Assembly: GCF_001557535.2 (NCBI RefSeq)
Contig: NZ_CP014306.1
Location: 2,108,001-2,172,000, forward strand
Reading direction: 5' to 3'
Origin: Burkholderia sp. PAMC 26561
GTDB taxonomy: Bacteria; Pseudomonadota; Gammaproteobacteria; Burkholderiales; Burkholderiaceae
DNA: 64,000 bases
The notes under the pieces are model-generated. The model searched no databases. It saw only the letters and a list, made by a program, of their open reading frames with translations, and was not told where the DNA came from. Made by a program: the position numbers and the translations under genes. Shown here piece by piece: positions 29,010 through 38,863 of the stretch (the first letter of the stretch is position 1; every line of letters begins with the position of its first letter).

Positions 29010-29050
29010 CATCCGGATGAATCCGTTTCACTTTTCCAAACGTAATTACG
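29010..29050. promoter_or_regulatory. Two short palindromes upstream of the sigma factor gene
   Basis: CATCCGGATG (29010-29019) and CGTAATTACG (29041-29050) are perfect 10-base palindromes 21 bases apart, 70-110 bases upstream of the sigma start. They may be operators, but 10-base palindromes are common enough that this is tentative. Confidence 0.3.
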
Positions 29051-29149
29051 GATACGAGCCCGTTTTGGCATGCGCGAAAACACCGCATGACCGGCGCAGC
29101 TCACCATGTGTCCCCGTTCTCCTCCGGCCCTGCCGGGGAGAAGCGGCTT

Positions 29150-29180
29150 TGCCCGGTCCCAATAGGCCGGGCATTTTTTT
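29150..29180 (+). terminator. Plus-strand intrinsic terminator with no gene in front of it
   Basis: TGCCCGG (29150-29156) pairs with CCGGGCA (29167-29173) and is followed by seven T (29174-29180). The genes on both sides are on the minus strand, so the transcript it would end is not an annotated gene. A second GC-rich hairpin (CTCCGGC/GCCGGGGAG) lies just before it at about 29121-29140. Confidence 0.7.
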
Positions 29181-29232
29181 GTGCATTGTGTAGTGCTCTT
29201 CGTGCTGTGAAAGCCGCCGGGCATTCCTCTGC

Positions 29233-30060
29233 TCAAACTCCCACCAGCATCACAAGTTTCAAATCTTCCCGGTGCGCCGGCTTGAACGTAATCTGGTCGT
29301 ACACGAGCCGGCCGCGCGTGGGGTGATTGAACTCCCGCGTGCCGCCTTCACGTTCGCCCACGTCTTGCGACGCCCAGAAGCGCGCGAATGCATCGCTGGC
29401 GCTGCTGAGCGAATCGATCAGCGCTCGCGTCGGGGCATCGTTCAGGTGACGGATCGAATCAGCCCGGAATTCGGCTACCAGACGGCGCGCCCGTGTCTCC
29501 CAATCGACGATGAGACTCTGTGCTCCGGCCCCGGTAAACGTGAACGAGAGCAGATTCCGATCCCGCTCGCCATCCAGCCAGCCAACAAACAACGCGGCCG
29601 CCTGTGCGTTCCATCGCAACGCGTTCCATTGCCGGTCGAGCACGTAGGCGGGGGCATCGATCAATTCCACGGATTTCAGCAGCGACGCCGGCGCATCTTG
29701 CGCCGCCGGATCGGGCTCGGCTGGATCGCGCTGGGCGGCGAGTTCAAAGAGGTATGCGCGCTCGGCCCGCGAGAGCTGCAATGCGACCGCGATGCGCGCG
29801 AGGGCATCGGCGGAAGCGGAAACCGGCCGGCCTTGCTCGATCCACGTGTACCAGGTCGGGCTGACGCCGCACAACTGAGCAACTTCCTCACGACGCAAAC
29901 CCGGCGTGCGGCGGCGCGGACCGGGTGGCAGGCCGACGGCCATCGGCGAAAGCCGCTCGCGATGCGCGCGGATGAACTCGCCGAGCGCGCGCGCGGGCGT
30001 GGCATCGAGCGGTGGCGCGACGCTGGGTGCGTTAGAAGAAGAGGGCGACGACGGAGTCAT
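29233..30060 (-). CDS. XRE-family regulator with MmyB-like ligand-binding domain
   Basis: The 275-residue protein has an N-terminal helix-turn-helix (RTPGLRREEVAQLCGVSPTWYTWIEQGR near residues 50-80) followed by a MmyB-type C-terminal domain (APAYVLDRQWNALRWNAQAAALF, then HPTRGRLVYDQITF), which in relatives binds a fatty-acid-like ligand. It is divergent from a methyltransferase gene, and the shared 141-base gap contains a perfect 16-base palindrome, its likely operator. I infer that it represses the methyltransferase gene and itself. Confidence 0.88.
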   Translation of the reverse strand: MTPSSPSSSNAPSVAPPLDATPARALGEFIRAHRERLSPMAVGLPPGPRRRTPGLRREEVAQLCGVSPTWYTWIEQGRPVSASADALARIAVALQLSRAERAYLFELAAQRDPAEPDPAAQDAPASLLKSVELIDAPAYVLDRQWNALRWNAQAAALFVGWLDGERDRNLLSFTFTGAGAQSLIVDWETRARRLVAEFRADSIRHLNDAPTRALIDSLSSASDAFARFWASQDVGEREGGTREFNHPTRGRLVYDQITFKPAHREDLKLVMLVGV

Positions 30061-30124
30061 GAATGGGCGTTGAGATGAATTCGATACGCGGTCGGGTACT
30101 TTAGATACCAGAATAACTGCACAA

Positions 30125-30140
30125 CTTGTACCGGTACAAG
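30125..30140. promoter_or_regulatory. Perfect 16-base palindrome, likely operator
   Basis: CTTGTACC|GGTACAAG lies between the divergent MmyB-type regulator and the methyltransferase gene and covers the predicted -35 box of the latter. The fit in position and symmetry suggests the binding site of the adjacent regulator. Confidence 0.6.
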
Positions 30141-30154
30141 GTGGCGCTTATTGT
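30126..30154 (+). promoter_or_regulatory. Predicted sigma-70 promoter of the methyltransferase gene
   Basis: TTGTAC (30126-30131) and TATTGT (30149-30154) are separated by exactly 17 bases. The start codon is 47 bases after the -10 box. The -35 box lies inside the palindrome. Confidence 0.55.
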
Positions 30155-30201
30155 AGCGTTGCTGTCGCTGGGAAAATACTGACAAAAACCTGGAGCTACC
30201 C

Positions 30202-30954
30202 ATGAAACACCACGAACAGGTCGCCGATGCATTCGGCTCGACCGCCGCCGCCTATCTCACGAGTGCCGTGCATGCAACCGGCGCCGATCTGCAGGAACTG
30301 GCGCGCGAAGTTGCCGCGGTTCCGGATGCGGCCGTGCTCGACCTGGGTTGCGGGGCGGGTCACGTGAGTTTTTCGGTCGCGCCGCACGCCAAGAGCGTGG
30401 TGGCGTACGACATCGCGGAACAGATGCTGGCGACGGTCGCCGGGGCGGCGCAGGAACGCGGGCTTGAGAACATCACGACGCAGCAAGGTCCCGCCGAACG
30501 TCTGCCTTTCGCCGATGCCACCTTCGACCGCGTGCTGAGCCGCATGAGCGCTCACCACTGGCACGATGTGCCGGCGGCGCTGAAGGAAGTCCGGCGCGTG
30601 CTGAAGCCGGGCGGGCGCGTGGTGTTCGTGGATATCGCGGGCGCGGACCATCCGTTGCTCGATACCCATATCCAGGCCGTCGAAGTGCTGCGCGATGGCT
30701 CGCATATCCGGGATTATCGTGGGGACGAGTGGCTGGCCTTGTTCGAACAGGCGGGCTTCAAGGCCGGGATTCGCAGCCGATGGCGCTTGCCGCTTCAATT
30801 CGATACGTGGGTCGCGAGAATGCGTACGCCGCCGGAACGCGTGACGGCGATTCGCTCGCTGTGGAAGAACGCGCCCGACGAAGTGCGCCAGTATTTCGCG
30901 GTTCAGGACGATGGTTCGTTTGAACTGGATGCGTTGATGGTCGAGGCGGAATAA
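30202..30954 (+). CDS. Class I SAM-dependent methyltransferase (UbiE/YcgJ-like)
   Basis: The 250-residue Rossmann-fold methyltransferase has SAM motif I VLDLGCGAGHVSFSVA near residues 44-59, acidic motif II VVAYDIAEQML, and post-motif EVRRVLKPGGRVVFVDI. The C-terminal part resembles YcgJ-type enzymes. The methyl acceptor is unknown. GGAG in the leader (ctggagctacc) precedes the ATG by about 7 bases. It is divergent from, and probably controlled by, the MmyB-type regulator, and shares a terminator with the convergent ppc. Confidence 0.88.
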   Translation: MKHHEQVADAFGSTAAAYLTSAVHATGADLQELAREVAAVPDAAVLDLGCGAGHVSFSVAPHAKSVVAYDIAEQMLATVAGAAQERGLENITTQQGPAERLPFADATFDRVLSRMSAHHWHDVPAALKEVRRVLKPGGRVVFVDIAGADHPLLDTHIQAVEVLRDGSHIRDYRGDEWLALFEQAGFKAGIRSRWRLPLQFDTWVARMRTPPERVTAIRSLWKNAPDEVRQYFAVQDDGSFELDALMVEAE

Positions 30955-30958
30955 CGGG

Positions 30959-30985
30959 AAAGCCGGCAGATACTTCGCCGGCTTT
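30959..30985. terminator. Bidirectional intrinsic terminator between the methyltransferase gene and ppc
   Basis: AAAGCCGGC (30959-30967) pairs exactly with GCCGGCTTT (30977-30985) around a 9-base loop. Confidence 0.7.
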
Positions 30986-31006
30986 ACTCAACGCAACTGC
31001 GAAAGA

Positions 31007-34006
31007 TCAACCCGTATTACGCAACCCCGCCGCAATCCCGTTGATGGTCAAGTGAATCCCGCGTCCCAGCCGCACGTTGTCATCCCCCGCGCGGTGCCGT
31101 TTCAGCAACTCCACCTGCAAGTGATTCAGCGGGTCCAGATACGGGAAGCGGTTCTTGATCGACCGCGCGAGCAGCGGGTTGTTCGCGAGCCGCTCGCTGT
31201 GCCCCGTGATCTCCGACAACACGCTCGACGTCCGCTCCCATTCCGCCACGATCCGGCTGAACACGTGCTTGCGGAGTTTTTTATCGGTGACGAGTTGCGC
31301 GTAACGCGATGCCACCGCAATGTCCGTCTTCGCCAGGACCATGTCCATGTTCGAGAGCAGGTTCGCGAAGAACGGCCAGGTCTTGTGCATCTTCTTGAGC
31401 GTGGCGAGCCGCCTCGCGCGCTCGGCGGCGTCGGACGCGGTATCGAGGAAATTCGTGACCGCGCTGCCGAAGCCATACCATCCCGTCAGAAGCAGACGGC
31501 ATTGGCCCCACGAAAAGCCCCACGGAATCGCCCGCAGATCCTCGATCTTGCGTTGCTTCGGATCCTGCAATTTTCGCGATGCCGGCCGGCTGCCGATGTT
31601 CAGCTCCGCGATCTCCGAAATCGGCGTCGATTCGAAGAAATACTCCTTGAATCCGGGCGTTTCATAAACCAGCGCACGATACGCGGCCATCGCCGAATCC
31701 GACAGCGTCTGCATGGTTGCTTCGAACGCGGGCAACTGCGCCGGCGTATTTTCGTGCGGCAAGAGCGAAGCTTCGAGCGTCGCCGCCACCACGAGCTCGA
31801 GATTGCGCCGCCCGATCTCTGGATTGCCGAATTTGCTCGCGATCACTTCGCCTTGCTCGGTCGTGCGGATCTGGCCATCTACCGTCCCTGGCGGCTGTGA
31901 CAGGATTGCCTGATACGTCGGACCGCCTCCGCGACCGACCGTGCCCCCACGGCCGTGAAAAAGGCGCAAGGTGGTCTTGTGCTGCTTGAACAACGCGACC
32001 AGCGCCAGTTCCGCGCGATACAACTCCCAGTTCGACGTAAGAAAACCGCCGTCCTTGTTGCTGTCGGAGTAACCCAGCATGACTTCCTGCTCGCCGCCTT
32101 GCAGCTCGACCAGCTTGTTCACGCCCGGCAGCGCGAAGAAGTCGCCCATGATGTGCGGCGCGTTGCGCAAGTCGGCGATGGTTTCGAACAGCGGAATCAC
32201 CATGAGGCCATCGTGCGCGGGATCTTTCGCGTGTCCGAGACGCCCCTGCAGCAGGCCGGTTTCCTTTTGCAGCAGCATCACTTCAAGCAAGTCGCTGACC
32301 GTTTCTGTATGCGAAATGATGTAGTTGCGCACGGCCCGCGTACCGAATTTCTCACGCGTCACGCGCGCCGCTTCGAGCACGCCGAGTTCGCTCTTAGCGA
32401 GATCCGAGTAATCGAAATACGGCAGGCGCAGCGGCCGCGGCTGGGCCAGTTCGTTGAGCAGCAACGCGACTTTATCGGCTTCGGGCAGCGCGGCGTAATC
32501 GTCCTGCACGCCTGCGTGCGCCAGCAACTCCGCGATCACCGCTTCGTGAATGTCCGAGCTCTGACGCAAATCGATACTCGCCAGATGGAAGCCGAACACT
32601 TCGGCCGCGCGCGCCAAAGGCGACAAGCGCGGCGCCGAAAGATACTCGCCGTGATGCGCGGCGAGCGATTCGATCAGCACGTTCAGATCGGCGGCAAACT
32701 CAGTTGCCGATGCATACGGCTTCGCCGGATGACGGCTGCGCGCTGCGACCACGCCCGCGCCCAGACGTTCGTCGGCGGACGCGACGAGCCTTGCGTACAC
32801 GCCGATCAGCGCGCGCCGATAAGGCTCATCGGTACGATGCGGCGACGCATCCGGGGAGTTATCGGCGAGTTTCTTGAGTTCGGCGCTTGCGCCGGCCAGC
32901 AAGTTCGACACCGATAGTTCCGCGCCGAGCTTATGCACCTGCTCCAGGTAATGTTCGAAAATCACCGTGGCCTGGCGCGTGATGGCGTGAACCAGCGTGG
33001 GCGCGGTGACGTTCGGATTGCCGTCGCGATCTCCGCCAATCCAGCTTCCCATTTGCAGGAACGGGGGCAGGCGCGCGGGCAGTCCGTGCTCGGCGAGCGC
33101 GGCTTCTATATCAGCGTAAAGCGCAGGAATTTCTTCGAGGAACGTTGCACGATAATACGAAAGCGCATTTTCGATTTCATCGGCGACGGTCAGGCGCGCT
33201 TCGCGCAACATCCGCGTTTGCCAGAGCGACGTGACGCGGGCGCGCAGCATCGACTCGTTGTGCGCGCGTTCGCGTGTCGTCAGGTCCTGATCGCGTTCGG
33301 CCAGCAGCCGCGCAACTTCGTGCTGTGCATCCAGAATGCTCTTGCGCGAGACTTCCGTGGGGTGCGCGGTCAGTACGGGCACGATCAGGGCGGCATCGAA
33401 GAACTTCTGGAGCGTCGCCTGCGCCGATGAAGCATCGGGACTCGCTTTCAGCCGCTCGATTGCATAAGCCATCGTGCCGGCCTGCGGCGTCGAGCCGGCG
33501 AGCGCATGAATCCTGCGGCGCCGGTTGTGATGCCGGTCCTCGGCGATATTCGCCAGATGCGAGAAATAGCTGAACGCGCGCACGACGCTCACAGTCTGCT
33601 CGGGCGAAAGCGATTTCAGGCGCTTGTCCAGCGCCTGCGATGCCTCGCTGTCTTCCTCACGGCGAAACTTGACCGCGGTCTGACGAATCGTTTCGACGAC
33701 ATCGAAGACCTTGTCGCCTTCCTGTTCGCGCACGACGTCGCCGAGCAGGCGGCCGAGATAGCGGATGTCCTCGAAGAGGGGAAGGTCCTTGTCGTCGCGT
33801 GTACGCGATGCGGCTTTGGGCGGCTTACTGGCAGCCTTCGCAGCGGGCTCTTTCACAGCAGGCTTCTTGACGGCGGTGGCGCGCGCCTTGGAGGCTTTGG
33901 CGGCAACCGTTACATCGGCCGCGATGGCCTTGACGGACGAACCTTCATTCTTCGATACCGCGTTGCGGCGGGGGCGGGCATTGCGCGCCGATCCGGGAGA
34001 CGTCAC
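31007..34006 (-). CDS. ppc: Phosphoenolpyruvate carboxylase
   Basis: The 999-residue anaplerotic enzyme forms oxaloacetate from PEP and bicarbonate. Motifs are [13 protein letters not shown] with catalytic His215, [12 protein letters not shown], and [14 protein letters not shown], with the C-terminus ending in [10 protein letters not shown]. The first 70 residues are a low-complexity lysine/alanine extension (e.g. [16 protein letters not shown]) absent from E. coli Ppc but seen in Burkholderia relatives. The start is GTG with AGAGG 7-8 bases upstream. Divergent from hemC. Confidence 0.96.
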   Translation of the reverse strand: MTSPGSARNARPRRNAVSKNEGSSVKAIAADVTVAAKASKARATAVKKPAVKEPAAKAASKPPKAASRTRDDKDLPLFEDIRYLGRLLGDVVREQEGDKVFDVVETIRQTAVKFRREEDSEASQALDKRLKSLSPEQTVSVVRAFSYFSHLANIAEDRHHNRRRRIHALAGSTPQAGTMAYAIERLKASPDASSAQATLQKFFDAALIVPVLTAHPTEVSRKSILDAQHEVARLLAERDQDLTTRERAHNESMLRARVTSLWQTRMLREARLTVADEIENALSYYRATFLEEIPALYADIEAALAEHGLPARLPPFLQMGSWIGGDRDGNPNVTAPTLVHAITRQATVIFEHYLEQVHKLGAELSVSNLLAGASAELKKLADNSPDASPHRTDEPYRRALIGVYARLVASADERLGAGVVAARSRHPAKPYASATEFAADLNVLIESLAAHHGEYLSAPRLSPLARAAEVFGFHLASIDLRQSSDIHEAVIAELLAHAGVQDDYAALPEADKVALLLNELAQPRPLRLPYFDYSDLAKSELGVLEAARVTREKFGTRAVRNYIISHTETVSDLLEVMLLQKETGLLQGRLGHAKDPAHDGLMVIPLFETIADLRNAPHIMGDFFALPGVNKLVELQGGEQEVMLGYSDSNKDGGFLTSNWELYRAELALVALFKQHKTTLRLFHGRGGTVGRGGGPTYQAILSQPPGTVDGQIRTTEQGEVIASKFGNPEIGRRNLELVVAATLEASLLPHENTPAQLPAFEATMQTLSDSAMAAYRALVYETPGFKEYFFESTPISEIAELNIGSRPASRKLQDPKQRKIEDLRAIPWGFSWGQCRLLLTGWYGFGSAVTNFLDTASDAAERARRLATLKKMHKTWPFFANLLSNMDMVLAKTDIAVASRYAQLVTDKKLRKHVFSRIVAEWERTSSVLSEITGHSERLANNPLLARSIKNRFPYLDPLNHLQVELLKRHRAGDDNVRLGRGIHLTINGIAAGLRNTG

Positions 34007-34367
34007 GTTGAATTCCTCTTGCTTGTCGTTCAGTTAGCCAACTTTAAAGCCACAGACTCGATATGGAAGCGTGCAGGCGCCGTGCATGAAACGGCGTCCG
34101 CTTGCCCGCCAAGCTGCTTACAGTGTTACTGGCGTTGCGGCTGAAACTCGGGAAATCCAAGGCGACCAGGCACGGCAGCGCGAGAGAATGCGTGCCTCAA
34201 CCATGACGCGTGCCGCATGTTGCGGCTTTTGTGCCCTGCTGTCTCCGTCCTGCCGCAGCGCGCCAGGCCCGTTTCCGCGGCGCTTCGGCGCGGTCAGGAC
34301 TGTAATTGGGCTTGGGCGTGCGTGCTACCATTGTTTGTTATCCATCCCGTCATTCGATTGACCCGCA
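34007..34367. other. Divergent promoter region between ppc and hemC
   Basis: About 361 bases without a credible gene. It must hold the promoters of ppc (-) and the haem operon (+). I could not settle on -35/-10 boxes with good spacing and see no strong hairpins. Confidence 0.5.
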
Positions 34368-35369
34368 ATGAACTCCGAGACGCCTTCCACGCCACCGCCC
34401 CGTACTTTGGTCATTGCCTCGCGGGAGAGCCGTCTTGCCATGTGGCAGGCTGAGCACGTGCAGTTTGCGCTGCACAAATTATATCCATCTTGCGACGTCA
34501 AAATCCTCGGAATGACGACGCGCGGCGATCAGATTCTTGACCGGACCTTATCGAAGGTCGGCGGCAAGGGACTCTTCGTGAAGGAACTCGAAGCAGCGCT
34601 CGCCGACGGCCGTGCCGACCTGGCCGTGCATTCGCTGAAAGACGTGCCCATGGAACTGCCCGACGGCTTTACCCTGAGCACGATCCTCGAACGCGAAGAT
34701 CCCCGCGATGCCTTCGTTTCGCCGCACTTTGCGTCGCTGGCGGATTTGCCTCACGGCAGCGTCGTCGGGACGTCGAGTTTGCGACGCGAAGCCATGTTGC
34801 GCATGCATTTTCCTCATCTCGAAGTCCGCCCGTTGCGCGGCAATCTCGATACCCGTCTGGGCAAGCTCGACCGGGGCGACTACTCGGGAATCATCCTCGC
34901 GGCCGCCGGGCTGATCCGGCTGGGGCTGGAATCGCGGATTCGCGCGTATCTCTCGCCGGAGGAAAGTTTGCCGGCGGCGGGGCAAGGGGCGCTCGGCATC
35001 GAGATCCGTGCCGGCCGTGACGATCTCGCCGCGTGGCTTGCCCCTCTGCATCACGATGCCACTGCTGCAGCAGTGGAAGCCGAGCGCATGGTGTCGCGCT
35101 CGCTTGGCGGCAGTTGCGAAGTGCCGCTCGCGGCGTACGCGCAATGGCACGACGGCGCGCTGCATTTGCGCGGATGTGTATCGACGGTCGATGGTACGCG
35201 CGTCCTTCGTGCCGAAGGCTCGGCGAATGCCACCGGTGTCGAAGCCGCGCTCGATCTCGGCGCGCGCGTTTCCGCCGAGCTCGAAGCGCAGGGCGCGATG
35301 GACATCGTCCGCGAGTTGAGCACGGCAAGCGGTGCGCGCATTCCTCCTGCTGCAACGCCTGCCGACTGA
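34368..35369 (+). CDS. hemC: Porphobilinogen deaminase (hydroxymethylbilane synthase)
   Basis: The 333-residue enzyme polymerises four porphobilinogens. Conserved stretches are [41 protein letters not shown] and the cofactor cysteine in [12 protein letters not shown] (Cys250) that anchors dipyrromethane. The N-terminus has about ten extra proline/threonine-rich residues. Its stop overlaps the hemDX start (TGATG), placing it first in the operon hemC-hemDX-hemY. Confidence 0.96.
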   Translation: MNSETPSTPPPRTLVIASRESRLAMWQAEHVQFALHKLYPSCDVKILGMTTRGDQILDRTLSKVGGKGLFVKELEAALADGRADLAVHSLKDVPMELPDGFTLSTILEREDPRDAFVSPHFASLADLPHGSVVGTSSLRREAMLRMHFPHLEVRPLRGNLDTRLGKLDRGDYSGIILAAAGLIRLGLESRIRAYLSPEESLPAAGQGALGIEIRAGRDDLAAWLAPLHHDATAAAVEAERMVSRSLGGSCEVPLAAYAQWHDGALHLRGCVSTVDGTRVLRAEGSANATGVEAALDLGARVSAELEAQGAMDIVRELSTASGARIPPAATPAD

Positions 35370-37603
35370 TGGCGAACGCTCACGATTCGACCCATACTCC
35401 GGCCGAAGCCACACCCCGGCCATCCACGGTTGTCATCACGCGTCCGTCCGGCCAGTCGGCCGAACTCATGGCGCTGCTCGAACGCGCGGGTTTCGAGCCG
35501 TTGGAGTTTCCACTCATCGATATAGGCCCCGTCGCCGATACCGCACCGCTGCAGGCCGCGCTCGGCGAGCTTTATGCGCCCGCTGAACTTGGCTTTGCGC
35601 TGGTCGTCTTCGTGTCGCCGAACGCCGTCCAGCACGCGTTCGCCGGGCTCAGTGCGCCGTGGCCGGCGCATGTTGCGATTGGCGTGGTCGGTCCCGGCAG
35701 CGTGGCAGCTTTGGCGCGCCAGGGCATCGCACCACCGGCTTATACGGTGATCAGTCCCGGCGCCGATGCCACGATCACCGAGACGCCCACCGATCCCCGC
35801 TACGATTCCGAAGCACTGCACGCAGCAATCGTGGCGCATTTCGGCGCGGATGGCCTCAGGGACAAACGTGTGTTGATCGTGCGTGGCGATGGCGGCCGTG
35901 AATGGCTTGCCGACACGCTCGCCGAGGCCGGCGCGAAGGTGGAGAAGGTCGCGGCCTACACGCGCATCGTGCCGGAGCCGTCCATGCGCGACTGGGAGCG
36001 CATCCACGAACTGCTGGCGGGCGAACCGCACGCGTGGCTCCTCACCAGTTCGGAGGGCGTGCGCAACCTCGAAGAGCTGGCCCGCGAATATCTGACCGTC
36101 GATGAAACCCTGACGCTCAAGCACGTACCGCTCGTCACGCCGCATCCGCGTATTGCCGAAGCCGCGCGGCAGGCGGGTTTTGATAGGATTACGGTGTCCG
36201 GCGCCGGCGACGAACGCATTGTTCAGGCGTTCAGCACGCTCTTCGGCACTGCTTCACTATCGGACGGGAAAGCGGACCCGAAAGCGGAGGCGAAACCGGA
36301 CGCGCAGGTTGCAGAGGCACAAGAATATGGATACACGGTCCCGGCGGCAACGCCGCCCGGCCAGTCCAGTCAAAAAACCAACCAGGAGTCCGCGCCGACG
36401 GATTCCAGGCCGGCGTCCGCGCCGGCTCACCAACCGGCTCAATCACGCATGACTGATTCGATCGATTCAAGCAAGACCGCTTCCAAGTCCGACGCAAAAT
36501 CCGATGCCAGGTCCACGGCGTCGGCTCCGCCTTCGAATCCGCCCAATACGCCGTTCACGCCGTACGAATCGCAGCCGAAAGAGCGGCGTGGCGGCGCGGG
36601 CACGGCGCTGCTGTGGCTGGTGCTCGTGATCATCGTGATCGTGGCGGGCGTGGGCGGCTTCATGCTCAACCGCAAATTCGATCAACGCGACGCGCAACTC
36701 GCGCAACGTCTGCAGGCAAGCGACGCGCAAACCGCGGCGTTGCGCGCGCAAGCCGACCAGGCGGCGAGTTCGGTCACGGCCATCAACACGCAGATCATCC
36801 AGTTCCAGGGCAAGCTCACGGACGCACAGGCGCAAAGCCAGGCACTGCAACAGCAGTATCAGGATCTGGCGAGCAATCGCGACGACTGGACGCTGGCCGA
36901 AGTCGAGCAGATCCTGTCGAGCGCAAGCCAGCAACTGCAGCTCACAGGCAACGTCCAGCTCGCGCTCTTCGCGCTGCAAAGCGCCGACACGCGTCTCGCC
37001 GCCACGACCGGCCCGCAGATCGTGACCATCCGCAAGGCCATCGCGCAGGACATGGACAAGCTGCACGCCACGCCATCGACGGATTTGACGGGCCTGGCCA
37101 TCAAGCTCGACACCGCCATCGACCAGATCGATCGCCTGCCGCTCGCCGGCGAAGCGCCGATCGTGCCGTCGACCGCACATGCCGATGCACCCGGCGACAG
37201 CGCCGCAATCGCCGCCGCGACGAACCAGCCGCGCTGGAAGGTCTGGCTGCAGCAGATCGCGGGCGGCATCGGGCAGCAGTTGTCGAGCCTCGTGTCGGTA
37301 CGCCGTATCGATAACGCCGACGCCATGCTCGCTTCCCCCGATCAAGGCTACTTCGTGCGCGAGAACGTGAAACTGCGCTTGTTGTCGGCGCGGTTGTCGC
37401 TGTTGTCGCGCAGTGAACCGGCACTCAGGTCGGATCTCAACGCCGCGGATACGGCGCTCGGCCGCTACTTCGATCCGTCGTCGGGCAAGGTCAAGTCGGT
37501 GCGAGATCTCGTCAAGCAGGTCAATGACGCATCGACCGCCGTCGCCGTGCCCGACCTGAACGCGAGTCTTGCGGCGGTCCACCAGTTCAAGCGAGGCGGG
37601 TGA
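35369..37603 (+). CDS. hemDX: HemD-HemX fusion: uroporphyrinogen-III synthase plus membrane HemX domain
   Basis: The 744-residue protein is a fusion. Residues 1 to about 290 are uroporphyrinogen-III synthase (TVVITRPSGQSAELMALLE, FVSPNAVQHAF, RDKRVLIVRGDGGREWLADTL-like region, LLTSSEGVRNLEEL). A linker rich in Ser, Pro, Ala and Lys covers about 290-405, then one membrane helix near 410-433 (LLWLVLVIIVIVAGVGGFM), a coiled coil, and the HemX domain to the end. The fusion is a known arrangement in Burkholderiaceae. HemD closes the linear tetrapyrrole; the role of HemX is uncertain. It overlaps both hemC and hemY by a few bases. Confidence 0.93.
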   Translation: MANAHDSTHTPAEATPRPSTVVITRPSGQSAELMALLERAGFEPLEFPLIDIGPVADTAPLQAALGELYAPAELGFALVVFVSPNAVQHAFAGLSAPWPAHVAIGVVGPGSVAALARQGIAPPAYTVISPGADATITETPTDPRYDSEALHAAIVAHFGADGLRDKRVLIVRGDGGREWLADTLAEAGAKVEKVAAYTRIVPEPSMRDWERIHELLAGEPHAWLLTSSEGVRNLEELAREYLTVDETLTLKHVPLVTPHPRIAEAARQAGFDRITVSGAGDERIVQAFSTLFGTASLSDGKADPKAEAKPDAQVAEAQEYGYTVPAATPPGQSSQKTNQESAPTDSRPASAPAHQPAQSRMTDSIDSSKTASKSDAKSDARSTASAPPSNPPNTPFTPYESQPKERRGGAGTALLWLVLVIIVIVAGVGGFMLNRKFDQRDAQLAQRLQASDAQTAALRAQADQAASSVTAINTQIIQFQGKLTDAQAQSQALQQQYQDLASNRDDWTLAEVEQILSSASQQLQLTGNVQLALFALQSADTRLAATTGPQIVTIRKAIAQDMDKLHATPSTDLTGLAIKLDTAIDQIDRLPLAGEAPIVPSTAHADAPGDSAAIAAATNQPRWKVWLQQIAGGIGQQLSSLVSVRRIDNADAMLASPDQGYFVRENVKLRLLSARLSLLSRSEPALRSDLNAADTALGRYFDPSSGKVKSVRDLVKQVNDASTAVAVPDLNASLAAVHQFKRGG

Positions 37604-38796
37604 TGACGATGCGTGGACTCATCTGGTTTGTGCTCCTGTTCGCGGCGGCGGCGGCGCTCGCGCTCGTTGGCGTGTTCGACGGCGGCCAAGTGCTGCTCGT
37701 AATCCCGCCGTATCGCGTGGACGTGTCGCTGAACCTGTTCGTGGTGGCGCTGGTGGTGTCGTTCATCGTGCTGTACGCGGTCCTGCGCGCCATCCGCAGC
37801 GTGTGGAAGATGCCGCAGCGCGTGTCGGCGTACCGGACGCGCTCGCGGCTGGCGAAGGCGAACGCGGCGTTGCGCGATGCCATCGGCCACTTGTATGCCG
37901 GGCGGTTCTCGAAGGCGGAAAAATCGGCGCGCGATTCTCTCATCGTCGATGAAAACGCCGGTGCCGCCGGCCTGATCGGTGCAAAAGCGGCACACGAGAT
38001 GCACGAGTACGCGCGCCGCGACGAGTGGCTCGCCAAGGTGGCGGACAGCGACTGGCAGGACGCCCGTCTGATGGCGACCGCCGACATGCGTGCCGATGGC
38101 CGCGATGCCGACGGCGCACTCGTCGCGTTGACCGAAATGCAGGCCCAGGGCGGCCGCCGCTTGCACGCGCAGCAGATCGCGTTGCGTGCGCAGCAGCAGT
38201 TGAAGAACTGGGGCGAAGTGCTGAAGCTCGTCAAGACGCTCGAAAAACGCGAGGCGCTGCATCCTGCGGTCGCGGTGCGTCTGCGGCAGGTTGCGGCTGA
38301 AAACCTGCTGCGCGATCGCCGGCACAATCCCGATGCGCTGCTCGAATTCTGGCAGTCGTTGTCGCCGGTGGAGCGACAGTCGCCGCGTCTGGCCGATCTC
38401 GCCGCCGAGTTGTTGATCGCGCTGGATCGCCGCAACGACGCGCGCAGGATCGTCGAGGAAGCGCTGAACCACAATTGGGATGCGCGTTTGCTTCGCCGAT
38501 ATCCGGATTGCGCGTCGCCAGGCGATGCCTTGCCGCTGATCCAGCGTGCCGAAGCCTGGCAGAAGGAGCGCACGGAAGACGCCGATTTGCTGTTCACGCT
38601 CGGCCGTCTGTGTCTGCATCAGCAGTTGTGGGGCAAGGCGCAGGCGTTCCTGGAATCGGCTTTGAAACTCGCCGATAACGAACCGCTCAAGATCCGCACC
38701 CATCGGGCCCTGGCGCGTCTGCACGAACAACTCGGCGACAGCGACAAGGCGAGCCAGCATTATCGTGAGAGTGCGCTGGCGATGAACGTGGTCTGA
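37603..38796 (+). CDS. hemY: HemY-like membrane TPR protein of the haem operon
   Basis: The 397-residue proteobacterial HemY (unrelated to the Bacillus protoporphyrinogen oxidase of that name) has two N-terminal membrane helices (LIWFVLLFAAAAALALVG and LFVVALVVSFIVLYAVL) followed by a cytoplasmic/periplasmic TPR-like helical domain with the family segment YAGRFSKAEKSARD. The function is undefined but the gene is fixed to hemC-hemD-hemX. The ATG at 37603 overlaps the hemDX stop (TGATG). A terminator follows. Confidence 0.93.
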   Translation: MTMRGLIWFVLLFAAAAALALVGVFDGGQVLLVIPPYRVDVSLNLFVVALVVSFIVLYAVLRAIRSVWKMPQRVSAYRTRSRLAKANAALRDAIGHLYAGRFSKAEKSARDSLIVDENAGAAGLIGAKAAHEMHEYARRDEWLAKVADSDWQDARLMATADMRADGRDADGALVALTEMQAQGGRRLHAQQIALRAQQQLKNWGEVLKLVKTLEKREALHPAVAVRLRQVAAENLLRDRRHNPDALLEFWQSLSPVERQSPRLADLAAELLIALDRRNDARRIVEEALNHNWDARLLRRYPDCASPGDALPLIQRAEAWQKERTEDADLLFTLGRLCLHQQLWGKAQAFLESALKLADNEPLKIRTHRALARLHEQLGDSDKASQHYRESALAMNVV

Positions 38797-38814
38797 GGTT
38801 TTGTTGGCTGCTAT

Positions 38815-38858
38815 AAAAACCGCGAGCTTCCTTTTGTACGAGGGCTCGCGGTTTTTTT
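38815..38858. terminator. Bidirectional intrinsic terminator between hemY and the TolC-like gene
   Basis: AAAAACCGCGAGC pairs with GCTCGCGGTTTTT around a 16-base loop, with seven T on the right and four or five A on the left, serving hemY (+) and the convergent tolC-like gene (-). Confidence 0.85.
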
Positions 38859-38863
38859 ATCGC

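Noticed and set aside
28940-29060. ECF-type autoregulatory promoter for the sigma factor
   Set aside because: GGAAAAG and related words occur on the minus strand but no -35/-10 pair with proper ECF form and spacing could be fixed.
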